Source of the DNA: Lachnospiraceae bacterium
GTDB taxonomy: Bacteria > Bacillota > Clostridia > Lachnospirales > Lachnospiraceae
Assembly (NCBI GenBank): GCA_910574865.1
Contig: CAJTDN010000006.1
Coordinates: 124,001-188,000 of the forward strand
DNA length: 64,000 nucleotides
Reading direction: 5' to 3'
Shown piece after piece: positions 17,653 to 24,759 of the stretch (positions are counted from its first letter, which is position 1; each line of letters begins with the position of its first letter). The notes under the pieces were generated by a model. The model was not told the DNA's origin and did no database searches. It worked only from the letters and a program-made list of their open reading frames with translations. The position numbers and the translations under genes are program-made.

Positions 17653-17979
17653 TCATTTCCTTTGCGCTGTCCATGATTCCATGGGGTGTTCCACCTCCGT
17701 CACGTCAAGATTGGCGCGCTCCGCTATTTCCTCCCCCTCTTGCGCCGGTCGAAACACCAACAACTCCTCCATGTTGCATCCAAGCAGCCTGCTAAGCGCC
17801 ACCATGTTGTCCATCGATGGCAGCGTCCTGCCCTTATACCAGTCGTATATGGTCTGCGTGGAACCGATGCGCAAAAGTTCCTGAATCTTCTTCGGAGAAA
17901 TGTTCCTTTCACGAAACATGTCCCGTAAATGTTCCCCCGTCCGTTTCGTGTCGATTGCCGGAAATCGAAAATGATTCAT
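17653..17979 (-). CDS. XRE-type helix-turn-helix regulator (paralogue)
   Basis: A 108-residue protein: AIDTKRTGEHLRDMFRERNI, then KIQELLRIGSTQTIYDWYKG, then LPSMDNMVALSRLLGCNMEE. This is a Cro/CI-type fold with the recognition helix over GSTQTIYDW. It shares the same layout and many residues with the gene at 16575, pointing to a duplication. ATG at 17979 with a GGGGGGG-rich site is preferred over the frame opening at 18042, because the upstream codons run into the hairpin repeat. The acidic C-terminal tail has no known motif. Confidence 0.8.
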   Translation of the reverse strand: MNHFRFPAIDTKRTGEHLRDMFRERNISPKKIQELLRIGSTQTIYDWYKGRTLPSMDNMVALSRLLGCNMEELLVFRPAQEGEEIAERANLDVTEVEHPMESWTAQRK

Positions 17980-17996
17980 GGTATGCCCCCCTTCAT

Positions 17997-18090
17997 TATG
18001 AGCACTTGGTGACCGTATTTTGGTCATTAACGTGCGATACATGTCGTCGCCGTTAGCGAGGTTTTCCCGGGCTTACCAGACGACGTGTTA
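17997..18090 (+). repeat. Two-hairpin extragenic repeat, single divergent copy
   Basis: Hairpin 1 is GAGCACTTGGTGACC, loop, GGTCATTAACGTGCGA. Hairpin 2 is GTCGTC ... GCGAGG ... GACGAC. Outer bases match the copies at 11.0 and 63.3 kb, while the stems differ on both arms. It sits directly upstream of the XRE gene and 46 bases outside attL. Confidence 0.65.
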
Positions 18091-18135
18091 CATTTTCATC
18101 TGCCACCTCTATTTTAATCCTTTCCACGCCCTTTG

Positions 18136-18167
18136 TCATTGAATTCAAAATTCAAAAGGCCACATTT
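18136..18167 (+). repeat. attL core repeat
   Basis: The 32 bases starting TCATTGAATTCAAAATTC and ending AAAAGGCCACATTT are identical to 27392-27423. Host sequence is on the left, and the element begins on the right. Confidence 0.85.
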
Positions 18168-18224
18168 CGCTCGTTTTTTCCACGTTTTTTCGTGTCTTTT
18201 TGCCGGAAATCTGCCCCGTTTGGC

Positions 18225-18428
18225 TCATTTTTCACCGTTTGCACGTATTTTTAGTATCATTCCAGTATCACGGGACACCCACGGAACATGCGCAAATCCG
18301 GGCAATTCGCCCAACTCGTAGGTAAGGCGTGGCACCTTCCTGCCGCGCTTGTCCCGCCGTCCCCTCCGTCCGCACCGGGAAACCGCCAGGCACGCCGTCG
18401 GGTCGTGGTACCCTTCATGATTCTTCAT
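18225..18428 (-). CDS. Small conserved element protein (YHDPTA motif)
   Basis: A 67-residue protein starting MKNHEGYHDPTACLAVSR, with a very basic middle (RCGRRGRRDKRGRK) and then PRLTYELGELPGF. The NxEGYxDPTAxxA start resembles small proteins encoded next to sigma factors or regulators in clostridial mobile elements (N-terminal YxDPTA). The start at 18428 is 5 bases after the sigma stop, so the two are probably co-translated. It is the last gene before attL. Function unknown; the arginine-rich stretch suggests nucleic-acid binding. Confidence 0.6.
   Translation of the reverse strand: MKNHEGYHDPTACLAVSRCGRRGRRDKRGRKVPRLTYELGELPGFAHVPWVSRDTGMILKIRANGEK
18252..18270 (+). repeat. Left arm-type site of the integrase (putative)
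   Basis: TAGTATCATTCCAGTATCA differs in one base from TAGTATCATTTCAGTATCA at 27317-27335, near attR. Each contains GTATCA twice, 11 bases apart. Position 84 bases inside the core repeat fits an arm-binding site. Confidence 0.6.
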
Positions 18429-18433
18429 CCGCT

Positions 18434-19294
18434 TCACCCAATCACCGCCCTTTCCACTTCGCTCGTCCACGTCCTCTTGAAACTCTCAACGCCCACGTGG
18501 TGAATCGGGGCGGCTGCAAGGTACTGTTCGAAGTACCGCCGGAACGTCTGCCCGCTCCGCGAGTAGAGGATGCCCCACAAGGCTTTGTCGTGCTTGTCCT
18601 TCACCTGGGAGACCGTCAGGCCTTCCCGTTCCCCGATTGCCTTGAGCGTCTCGCCGTCCACGTACCGGGCTCTTACGACTCGTTGTTGCTCCCCTGGCAG
18701 ACGTTCGACCACTTCCCACAACTCCCGCCCCATGGCCGCCGCGTCAAGCCGACGAATCGCGTCGGTTTCCAGGTCTTCGCCCGATGGCACGGTGTCGGAA
18801 AGGGAAACGTCACCGTCCAAGGACTGTATCGGTTCTTCCAGGCTTCGGATTTGCCCTATTTGAGCCGCCTTTTCTATCCGTTCAAGTTTTTCCACGCTCA
18901 CGCCCAAAATCGCGCACGTCTCGCGCTCCGTGGGTTTCCTGCCGACCACGGCCACGTACTCCCGAACCGCCCGCTTGTACTTGCGCACGCTGTCCGCCAT
19001 GTGCGCGGGAATCCTGACCACGCCCCCGCAGTTCTCCACGTACCGCCTCATCCGCTGCCGAATCCAGTACACGGCGTAGTTGATGAACGGAACGCCGGCG
19101 GACGCGTCGTAATGCCCCGCGGCATCGCACAAGGCGATGTAGCCCTCCTGCTCCAGGTCTTCCCTCTCCGCCCCGTATCCGTATTCACGCGCAAGCTTGC
19201 CGACCATCCCCCGGTTGTTCTGCCAGAGTGCAAGCATGTTGTCGGCCACGTCCTCGCCCGCCCGTATCCGCGCCACCAGTTGTTCGTTGTCCAT
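18434..19294 (-). CDS. Sigma-70 family RNA polymerase sigma factor (element-encoded)
   Basis: 286 residues. Region 2 is clear: REDLEQEGYIALCDAAGHYD, then FINYAVYWIRQRMRRYVENC (the 2.3-2.4 promoter-melting and -10 recognition helix). Region 3 follows with VRIPAHMADSVRKYKRAVRE and an HTH (PTERETCAILGVSVEKLERI). Region 4 is VVERLPGEQQRVVRARYVDG, then LTVSQVKDKHDKALW. Region 1.1 is absent, so it resembles late-phage or group 3 factors more than RpoD. It is downstream of the capsid gene in the same direction. Start MDNEQLVARI at 19294 is preferred over 19330. It probably directs element-specific transcription. Confidence 0.88.
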   Translation of the reverse strand: MDNEQLVARIRAGEDVADNMLALWQNNRGMVGKLAREYGYGAEREDLEQEGYIALCDAAGHYDASAGVPFINYAVYWIRQRMRRYVENCGGVVRIPAHMADSVRKYKRAVREYVAVVGRKPTERETCAILGVSVEKLERIEKAAQIGQIRSLEEPIQSLDGDVSLSDTVPSGEDLETDAIRRLDAAAMGRELWEVVERLPGEQQRVVRARYVDGETLKAIGEREGLTVSQVKDKHDKALWGILYSRSGQTFRRYFEQYLAAAPIHHVGVESFKRTWTSEVERAVIG

Positions 19295-19412
19295 GCATCC
19301 GCGCCATCCTTTCAAAAATGCCCCGGACAATCAGAAAGAAAGGAAAAAGGAAAGCCCGGGACACCTTTATCAAATTTTAGATAATTGTCTGTTACCTGGC
19401 CTGCTCCGTCCG

Positions 19413-20264
19413 TCACTCCGTGGCCGTCACTGGCTGCGTCTGGTAATAAATCGCCTTTGCCTTGTTCTCCAGCACGAAAGCATCGTAGCAAATACGCCCC
19501 TCGACCAGTGAACCGGAGATTCCCGGCGGGTCTTCGTGTATCTTGTAGTCCTCAAGCTTCGTCGGTGCGACCGTCGCGCACGGATGCGCAATCATGAAGC
19601 CGAAGCCCTCCGGGAGCCGGTTGGCCGGTACCTTGATGACCATCGCGCCGTCCAGGTTCGAAATAACGCCCCTCAACCTCATATCGTTCCCGATGTCGGT
19701 CTCCATCGTGATGTCCTTGCACTGCTTCATCAGCACGTACACGTCCGGGATGACCACGATGATTCGCCCCGTCTCTGGCACTTCCGCGTTATCCAGCGCG
19801 TTGTTTGCCGCGATGATTTCCAGGTAGATGTTGTCCTTGGTCAACGCCTTGGCCGTCGGCTTGTGTCCCGCATTGGCGCACATCACGCCGTAAGTGTAGG
19901 TGTCAACCTCCGGGATGACCACCTCGCGCGTCTGCCTGGCCAACGCCGAAGCCGCCTGCACGTTCCGCACGGTCTCGTCAACGTCCAGCTTGTCGATTGC
20001 GAACGTGAACGAGCGGTCTTTCTTTAAAGTAAATTCCTCCGTGGTCGCGTCCAGATCCTTCACGGTACCGTAGCGGGAACCCGTCATTCCGTCCGGCGTG
20101 TTCCTCGCGTAGTCGTTCATCTGCGAAGTGCTGACCGTGTACACCTTCACAGTGTGCGCCCCCGTCCAGTCAAAGTCATTGTTGGTCAGGAGCGACTTTT
20201 TACTCTCCGTGTTGAATTTCTCGTCAACATACGGGAGAAATTTTGTTGCTAAATTAATCGCCAT
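19413..20264 (-). CDS. Phage major capsid protein (HK97-fold type)
   Basis: 283 residues. The start MAINLATKFLPYVDEKF, the following SLLTNNDFDWTGAHTVKVYT, and FTLKKDRSFTFAIDKLDVDE are characteristic of major capsid proteins of Firmicute siphophages that use a separate scaffold and have no protease-delta domain fusion. The P-domain/spine part VVIPEVDTYTYGVMCA and the A-domain-like GRIIVVIPDVYVLMKQ follow in the expected order. Length is in the normal range. It lies 18 bases after the scaffold gene. A strong GAGAGGATG site precedes the ATG. No portal or terminase accompanies it. Confidence 0.85.
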   Translation of the reverse strand: MAINLATKFLPYVDEKFNTESKKSLLTNNDFDWTGAHTVKVYTVSTSQMNDYARNTPDGMTGSRYGTVKDLDATTEEFTLKKDRSFTFAIDKLDVDETVRNVQAASALARQTREVVIPEVDTYTYGVMCANAGHKPTAKALTKDNIYLEIIAANNALDNAEVPETGRIIVVIPDVYVLMKQCKDITMETDIGNDMRLRGVISNLDGAMVIKVPANRLPEGFGFMIAHPCATVAPTKLEDYKIHEDPPGISGSLVEGRICYDAFVLENKAKAIYYQTQPVTATE

Positions 20265-20282
20265 GTCTCATCATCCTCTCTG

Positions 20283-20720
20283 TCAGGTTGGAAGTCCCAT
20301 GGCCGACCTGATTGCCAAGTCCTCCGTCTTCCCCGCATCCGGCAATTTGGTAGATACACCGGGCTGGAATCCCTTGAACTTGATGTTTTTCATGGACTCC
20401 TTCCTGTACTCGTTAAATACTGTCTCTATGGTTGCGACACTCTTTTCCATCGTGTCCTTGTCGGCACAGTTGAGAGCGTCGAGCAGCCGCGTTGGCAGCC
20501 CCTTCTCGGCCAGCTTTTCCTTGGCTGACATGTGGAGTTCCCGCCGCGCGAGTTCCTGCTCCCTTTTCGCGAAATCCGCCTCCCCGCTGTTCTTCGCCTT
20601 TTCCTTGGCAAGCCGTTCCTGCACGATGCGGTTGACGTCTTCCTGCGTGAAGGTCTTTTCACCAGTTCCCATGTTGGCCGCCTGGTTCGCGGTTTGATTC
20701 TGGTTCATCTGTTCGTCCAT
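20283..20720 (-). CDS. Phage scaffold protein (DUF4355-like)
   Basis: 145 residues, predicted almost wholly helical and charged. TFTQEDVNRIVQERLAKEKA followed by a long KREQELARRELHMSAKEKLA coiled coil and LPTRLLDALNCADKDTMEKS is the DUF4355 pattern of capsid scaffold proteins, always encoded just before the capsid gene, as here. The scaffold shapes the procapsid and is released. The start at 20720 with AGGAGAACGAG is chosen over the frame opening at 20801, which lies inside the leader terminator. Confidence 0.85.
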   Translation of the reverse strand: MDEQMNQNQTANQAANMGTGEKTFTQEDVNRIVQERLAKEKAKNSGEADFAKREQELARRELHMSAKEKLAEKGLPTRLLDALNCADKDTMEKSVATIETVFNEYRKESMKNIKFKGFQPGVSTKLPDAGKTEDLAIRSAMGLPT

Positions 20721-20774
20721 TCTCGTTCTCCTATTTTTTACGCCATAGTAGGCTGTTTTCCGGCAAACAAAAAA

Positions 20775-20815
20775 GGCGGGGAGAGGTTCCATCTGTGACA
20801 AAACCTTCCCGCGCC
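20775..20815 (-). terminator. Leader terminator between late promoter and scaffold gene
   Basis: On the minus strand GGCGCGGGAAGGTT and AACCTCTCCCCGCC form a GC-rich stem followed by TTTTTT. It stands about 65 bases after the start point of the promoter at 20885-20913 and 55 bases before the scaffold ATG, so transcription must pass it to reach the structural genes. Confidence 0.7.
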
Positions 20816-20884
20816 CTGAATCCTTGGCTTCCGTCCGGCTCGCCGCCGTCCGGGGTACTTACGATATTTGTTTGACCTATGGCT

Positions 20885-20913
20885 ATTATAACAGAACGGG
20901 AACGGATGTGCAA
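20885..20913 (-). promoter_or_regulatory. Promoter of the capsid operon
   Basis: On the minus strand TTGCAC, 17 bases and TATAAT form a near-consensus housekeeping promoter. The leader of about 160 bases contains CCGGACGG twice and the terminator at 20775-20815. Confidence 0.75.
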
Positions 20914-20977
20914 CGGTTTTATGCAGGGTTGAAAAAATTTCTTGACTCCGGCGCGGGCGGGGTGTAGAATAGCGATA

Positions 20978-21051
20978 GAAAAAGGCCATTTCTTGTCTCC
21001 ATTGTCCTGATTCCTTGAATCAGTTGACCGGACGGATAGATGGCCTTTTTT
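20978..21051. terminator. Bidirectional terminator between early and structural operons
   Basis: GAAAAAGGCCAT and ATGGCCTTTTTT form an 11-bp outer stem, with an inner CTGATTC/GAATCAG stem. T-runs occur on both strands. It isolates the genes from 21189 rightward from the capsid operon. Confidence 0.75.
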
Positions 21052-21084
21052 GCTTGCCTGCGTGTCCACATATGCGCGTGTGAA

Positions 21085-21130
21085 TGCTAAGTTTTGCTAA
21101 GTTCCGCAAATACTAACATTTACTAACATG
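21085..21130. repeat. Four phased TRCTAASWT repeats
   Basis: TGCTAAGTT at 21085 and 21095 and TACTAACAT at 21111 and 21121 are spaced 10, 16 and 10 bases, so pairs face the same side of the helix. They lie between the 65-aa gene and the terminator, upstream of the late promoter. Confidence 0.5.
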
Positions 21131-21188
21131 TACCAGCGTGGTGCCACTCGATATCAGACGAAACCTCTGGTTTTCCCTGGTACAAAGG

Positions 21189-21386
21189 TTAGGTTTTATT
21201 AGGTTTTTCCGCTGAAGTTTTCTGTAGTTTTGCGACATCGCAAGTGATGTACGCCCTCTTGCGTTTCCCGTCCCCGACCTTCTCGCCCTTGGCTCTTCTG
21301 GCCGTCCGAATGATGGGCATCAGGAGCCGCAATACTGCCCCGTATTCCCTCGGTTCCGTGTAGCTTACCGTGATTTTTAATGACAT
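21189..21386 (-). CDS. Small element protein of unknown function (65 aa)
   Basis: A 65-residue basic protein, MSLKITVSYTEPREYGAVLR, then KGEKVGDGKRKRAYITCDVA. The SYTEPxE start and the KRAYI strand near the end resemble small proteins common in clostridial elements and prophages, whose function is not known to me. A GAGGTGAAATT site precedes the ATG, and the gene is co-directional with its neighbours. Nothing indicates a catalytic site. It ends the early operon before the bidirectional terminator. Confidence 0.65.
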   Translation of the reverse strand: MSLKITVSYTEPREYGAVLRLLMPIIRTARRAKGEKVGDGKRKRAYITCDVAKLQKTSAEKPNKT

Positions 21387-21515
21387 TTTGGTAATTTCAC
21401 CTCACTTTTCCCGGCTCCACGCCGTCATTTTCCGCTCCTCTTCCTGATAACCGTCCCACGCCGCCGGGTTCTGGTGTTGCCGCACCCTCCCCCGGAGGGC
21501 GTGGAAACCGTGGCA

Positions 21516-21734
21516 TTACGCGCCCCTTGTCACGATAATCTTGTCGAACGCTTCATTGTTCCCCTTCATTTCCAACTCGATTTCAAGCAAGGCGTTCGGG
21601 AGGGCGTTCGTCGACGTTCCCGAAACATCCACGCATTCCGCAACAAATGTTTGAAGAATGCCTATCATGGATGTCAACCGCTCATATTTATACTTGATGT
21701 TCTCCAGTTCAATCAGATTTTCATGCGCAATCAT
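21516..21734 (-). CDS. Small element protein of unknown function (72 aa)
   Basis: A 72-residue acidic protein, MIAHENLIELENIKYKYERL, then TFVAECVDVSG, predicted mainly helical. AAGGAAGAGG precedes the ATG at good spacing, and the gene is in line with the operon, so it is probably real. I recognise no family. The 129-base gap to the next gene has no clear ORF. Confidence 0.6.
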   Translation of the reverse strand: MIAHENLIELENIKYKYERLTSMIGILQTFVAECVDVSGTSTNALPNALLEIELEMKGNNEAFDKIIVTRGA

Positions 21735-21838
21735 AAATTTACCTCTTCCTTTCTGCCGAAAACCGTGGTACTATGTACTTGTTTGGTTCGGCTTTCAGCC
21801 ATCCTTGCCCCGTCGGTATTGGCGTGCCGATGGGGCGA

Positions 21839-22399
21839 TTAATTTGTAAACACGTCACCTGCAATGCGGAACACGCAATCGCTTGCCTTTCCCGTGTACG
21901 CCACGCAATTATCCAGGTTATTGTCAATGCTCGCCATCGTCCTCGATGTGTCCGACAAAGAACCGCTTATGCTACCGAGCTTGTCATTAATCCCTTCCAG
22001 GGCATTGACCTGGCGTTTCGTCATCTTGCACCCCTCTTCCTCGTGAAGCTTGATAAAATCGTCCGTATCGTCCGCGAAGCACAGCCCGTCGCTGCACAAT
22101 TCAAGCGGCCGAACTTCCCCGTTCGCGCACAGTCCCATGTATCGGATGGGTCGCTCGATGTCGCTCCTTTCGTCCCCCTTGTAAGTCGCGTACAACGGAT
22201 ACGCCACCGGGAAGACCTGGATGATATGCTCGCGCCCTTCCAGCATACTCTCACGCGCAAAATCCTCGTCCGTAACATCCAGAATCCTTCCATCGTCAAG
22301 CTCCAGCTTTAAGATGTGCTCATAATCCGAAACGCGCCAGAACCGCCGCACCTTGTCCACGTTCACCGCAAATGCTCCAAGCGATACAAACCTACTCAT
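21839..22399 (-). CDS. Element protein of unknown function (186 aa)
   Basis: The N-terminal half is beta-rich (FVSLGAFAVNVDKVRRFWRV, LKLELDDGRILDVTDEDFAR). The middle has an acidic patch CFADDTDDFIKLHEEEGCKM. The C-terminus is a helical repeat with small hydrophobics every seven residues (NALEGINDKLGSISGSLSDT, SIDNNLDN) suggesting a coiled coil. Its ATG overlaps the TGA of the 58-aa gene (ATGA), a sign of translational coupling. GAGGAG precedes the start. No known family is recognised; a structural or particle role is possible but unproven. Confidence 0.65.
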   Translation of the reverse strand: MSRFVSLGAFAVNVDKVRRFWRVSDYEHILKLELDDGRILDVTDEDFARESMLEGREHIIQVFPVAYPLYATYKGDERSDIERPIRYMGLCANGEVRPLELCSDGLCFADDTDDFIKLHEEEGCKMTKRQVNALEGINDKLGSISGSLSDTSRTMASIDNNLDNCVAYTGKASDCVFRIAGDVFTN

Positions 22400-22572
22400 C
22401 GTCTTACTCCTCTCTTGCGCTCCTTCGTCTCCCCTTCAAGCTTCGCGAAGTGCATAACGGGCTGCCCCGGCATAATCATCGTGACACCGCTCACGTCGTC
22501 CTCTTCCAGGATGGCCGCGATAATCTCGTTAAGCCCTATCCTCATTGCTTCATCAACATTTGTCTTTTTCAT
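22396..22572 (-). CDS. Small element protein of unknown function (58 aa)
   Basis: A 58-codon frame, MKKTNVDEAMRIGLNEIIAA, then ILEEDDVSGVTMIMPGQPVM, ending in a basic ERKRGVRR tail. The GAAAGGAGAATGAAAG leader gives a strong ribosome site. Its stop shares four bases with the start of the 186-aa gene. The helical N-terminus and basic tail give no family assignment. It is the first gene leftward of the iteron region. Confidence 0.65.
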   Translation of the reverse strand: MKKTNVDEAMRIGLNEIIAAILEEDDVSGVTMIMPGQPVMHFAKLEGETKERKRGVRR

Positions 22573-22591
22573 CTTTCATTCTCCTTTCTTC

Positions 22592-22788
22592 GTACTCGTT
22601 GGCTCTCCTATATACAGTAAACAACTGAACCAGCACGGGTAAAACCCTTTATTTATGCGGCTTCTACGTACTCGGCCACCGTGACCCAACACGTTGTACC
22701 GTGCTCGGCCATTTTCTTTCGTACTCGGCCACCATGGTACAGTACGTACAACCCTTATAAATACTTAGTTTTTATCGTACTCGGCCAT
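22592..22788. repeat. Iteron array, putative replication origin
   Basis: GTACTCGGCCA occurs at 22669, 22722 and 22778, with GTGCTCGGCCA at 22702 and a weaker GTACTCGTTGGC at 22592. An AT-rich stretch (TTATAAATACTTAG...) lies between the last two. The array follows the RepA-like helicase gene, and the last copy overlaps its final codons. Replicons of this type have iterons bound by their initiator next to the rep gene. Confidence 0.6.
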
Positions 22789-23808
22789 ATGTTCACACTC
22801 TGTAAGGGACATAAAATACTTTTTCGGTTTAAAGCCCCTTGACCATGTCTTGATTTTTCCATCCCGCTTCAATTCTGACTTCGCCCTCTTAAGTGTTGAT
22901 TCCGCGATACTCATAACTTTAGCCATTTCATCCAGTTCGGAGACCTCTTTTTCTCCGTCTGCCAGGAAGTCCAGTATAAACTCTTTCGCTTCGTCCCTCT
23001 GTGGCTTCTGCCTTGAATTGTAGTCAATCTCCGTGATGAAGTCTTTGTCCTTCTTTTTCGCGTACCCCTTGAAACAAACCACCTCGTCATCGATGGCATA
23101 GAGGACGGTCGGCCTGGTCTGCCCGTAATTTGATTTTTCATGTGACAAGTATCTTATTCCCGGCTCGTTGGTCTCCCCCGCCATGATGACGGAACGGCTG
23201 ATGTCCCAGATGTCGGCACTGTCGGCGATTCGCTTCCTTCCCCAAACGCCAGACTGCTTGTTCGCGTGTGCTATGACCAAGAACGTCACCCCGTACTTCT
23301 CGCCGTGTCCAATAAGCGGGGATATGCAGCTTCTCATCGCGTTTCTGTCCCCCATGCGTATATCTGGCGGCACAAATGCCTGTATAGGGTCGAACACGCA
23401 CAACGCTGGGCGGTACTTGTCCAAAAGCTGCTCCAGAAAGGAACTGTTGAACTTTACGTCCTTGAAACGTTCATCTGCCACGTCTATGGAATATATGTTC
23501 TCCAAGTTCGCGCCGTTCTTCCTTAGGCGGCGTTTAAGGACGTATTCAAACGAATCCTCTGCCGAAAAGAACAACACTTTCTGCGGCGTTCCGTGGTCAA
23601 TGCCATCTGGAATGAAATTTTCCAGAAACGTCCTCCTCCCGCTGCTGATATCCGCCACTAACGAGCACCAGGCCGTAGTCTTGCCACTTCCCCCGTCCCC
23701 CGCAAGCGTGGTAATCTGGTATCGCGGTATGTAGCCCGAAACAAGCCATTCTGGTTCCTTTTCGCTTGCCTTGTCCATGGATACCATGTCTAGACTGTTA
23801 TTCTTCAA
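22765..23808 (-). CDS. RepA-like AAA (RecA-fold) replicative helicase
   Basis: About 347 residues. EWLVSGYIPRYQITTLAGDG with Walker A GDGGSGKTT, followed by LFFSAEDS, and Walker B-like ALCVFDPIQAF, then FLVIAHANKQ, is the AAA_25/RepA hexameric helicase pattern of plasmids, satellites and phages. The C-terminus (SIAESTLKRAKSELKRDGKI) is a winged-helix-like tail. The start is uncertain: TTG at 23808 overlaps the previous stop (TTGA), suggesting coupling, and ATG at 23787 is an alternative; the frame itself is open to 23988. It probably unwinds the element origin at the adjacent iterons. Confidence 0.82.
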   Translation of the reverse strand: MKNNSLDMVSMDKASEKEPEWLVSGYIPRYQITTLAGDGGSGKTTAWCSLVADISSGRRTFLENFIPDGIDHGTPQKVLFFSAEDSFEYVLKRRLRKNGANLENIYSIDVADERFKDVKFNSSFLEQLLDKYRPALCVFDPIQAFVPPDIRMGDRNAMRSCISPLIGHGEKYGVTFLVIAHANKQSGVWGRKRIADSADIWDISRSVIMAGETNEPGIRYLSHEKSNYGQTRPTVLYAIDDEVVCFKGYAKKKDKDFITEIDYNSRQKPQRDEAKEFILDFLADGEKEVSELDEMAKVMSIAESTLKRAKSELKRDGKIKTWSRGFKPKKYFMSLTECEHMAEYDKN

Positions 23809-24404
23809 CGGCCTTGATTTACCGCCGTCGCAAACTGCTCTGGTCTCTCGATGACCCCGCTCTGCAATAACTTCTTGCACAGCTCGGTCAATTCGTTCTT
23901 GGTCAAACTCTGTATTTCCCGTTCCCGTATCCCCTCGCCTCCTTTCTGCCCTCTTGCAAATTCTCGTGTGGAATTCTTGCGGTACCACGCCGCCGCTTCT
24001 TTCATCATCCTTTCATGTTCCTCCTTCCACCCGGAGACAATCCCCTCGTAGTATTCCCCCGCCTTGCTGCATCCAAGGCCTTTCAGCTTGGCCAGTGCTT
24101 CGTCCGCGAAGCCCGGTGAAGAAATGTCGTGGCCATAGATTTTCAAGAATGTAGACTTGTACAATTTCATTCCAGACACAAGGGAATCCAAAAACGTCCC
24201 CTTGTCGGGCATCCTCCGCGACTCGCGGCATGCCCCTTTGAATAGGCCGACAAATTCTCCGCTTTTCTCCGCTCTCTCCATTGCTTCAAGGTACTTCCCG
24301 GCTTCTGGCTCCGGGATCCGCCCGAACCATGAGCACGCCGGAAGGTTCACCCCGTCCCGCTCGACGAACCCGGTATCATAGAATTTGAGAAACCACGGGG
24401 CCAT
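23805..24404 (-). CDS. Element protein of unknown function, replication operon (199 aa)
   Basis: MAPWFLKFYDTGFVERDGVN begins a helical, charged protein with conserved-looking YKSTFLKIYGHD and a C-terminal SLTKNELTELCKKLLQSGVI segment that looks like a small helical domain. I recognise no family. Position directly before the helicase and after the HTH gene, with overlapping stops and starts on both sides (TGATG at 24404 and TTGA at 23808), suggests a role in replication initiation or helicase loading. The GTG/ATG choice upstream (24431) is less likely because the TGATG junction fits coupling. Confidence 0.6.
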   Translation of the reverse strand: MAPWFLKFYDTGFVERDGVNLPACSWFGRIPEPEAGKYLEAMERAEKSGEFVGLFKGACRESRRMPDKGTFLDSLVSGMKLYKSTFLKIYGHDISSPGFADEALAKLKGLGCSKAGEYYEGIVSGWKEEHERMMKEAAAWYRKNSTREFARGQKGGEGIREREIQSLTKNELTELCKKLLQSGVIERPEQFATAVNQGR

Positions 24405-24589
24405 CACTCCGCGCCCTCTCCCTGGTACCACTTTTCGCGGAAGTAAGCCCGGCTCGTCTTGCCGCTTATCACCAGATAGCCTTTTGCCTGCAGCTCGGCG
24501 TTCAAGGTCCTGATAATCGCGTAGGCCTTGGTCATGGAGATTCCCAGTTCCTCGCTCACGTCCTTGGCCGTCATGTAGCTCTTCGCCAT
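24404..24589 (-). CDS. Excisionase-like HTH protein
   Basis: 61 residues: YMTAKDVSEELGISMTKAYA and IIRTLNAELQAKGYLVISGK, then SRAYFREKWY. This is the MerR/Xis-like winged helix seen in ICEBs1 excisionase-type proteins and many satellite elements, where it helps excision or regulates the operon. The start is directly after the TAA of the 50-aa gene. Its TGA overlaps the next ATG. Confidence 0.75.
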   Translation of the reverse strand: MAKSYMTAKDVSEELGISMTKAYAIIRTLNAELQAKGYLVISGKTSRAYFREKWYQGEGAE

Positions 24590-24742
24590 TTACTCATCCC
24601 CTTCCCCTTCCTCCGCGTCCCGCATCCCGATATCCGTGCATCCGTCCGCCGCAAGCGTGTTGATGATGCACCAGGCCTGGAAGTCGCTGAACGCCTTTCT
24701 TTTTATCAGCCTGCCGTTATACCTTGCCGTGATAATCTTCAT
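24590..24742 (-). CDS. Small element protein of unknown function (50 aa)
   Basis: A 50-codon frame, MKIITARYNGRLIKRKAFSD, then FQAWCIINTLAADGCTDIGM and an acidic tail. A strong AAGAAAGGAGAGCGAC site precedes it, and its stop directly abuts the ATG of the excisionase-like gene. Such KxIxARYxGRxI proteins sit in early operons of small elements. No function is known to me. Confidence 0.65.
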   Translation of the reverse strand: MKIITARYNGRLIKRKAFSDFQAWCIINTLAADGCTDIGMRDAEEGEGDE

Positions 24743-24759
24743 AGTGTCGCTCTCCTTTC

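Noticed and set aside
18329-19384. 351-codon plus-strand ORF opposite the sigma factor
   Set aside because: It is the antisense shadow of a clear sigma-70 gene and encodes a low-quality, His/Pro/Arg-rich sequence.
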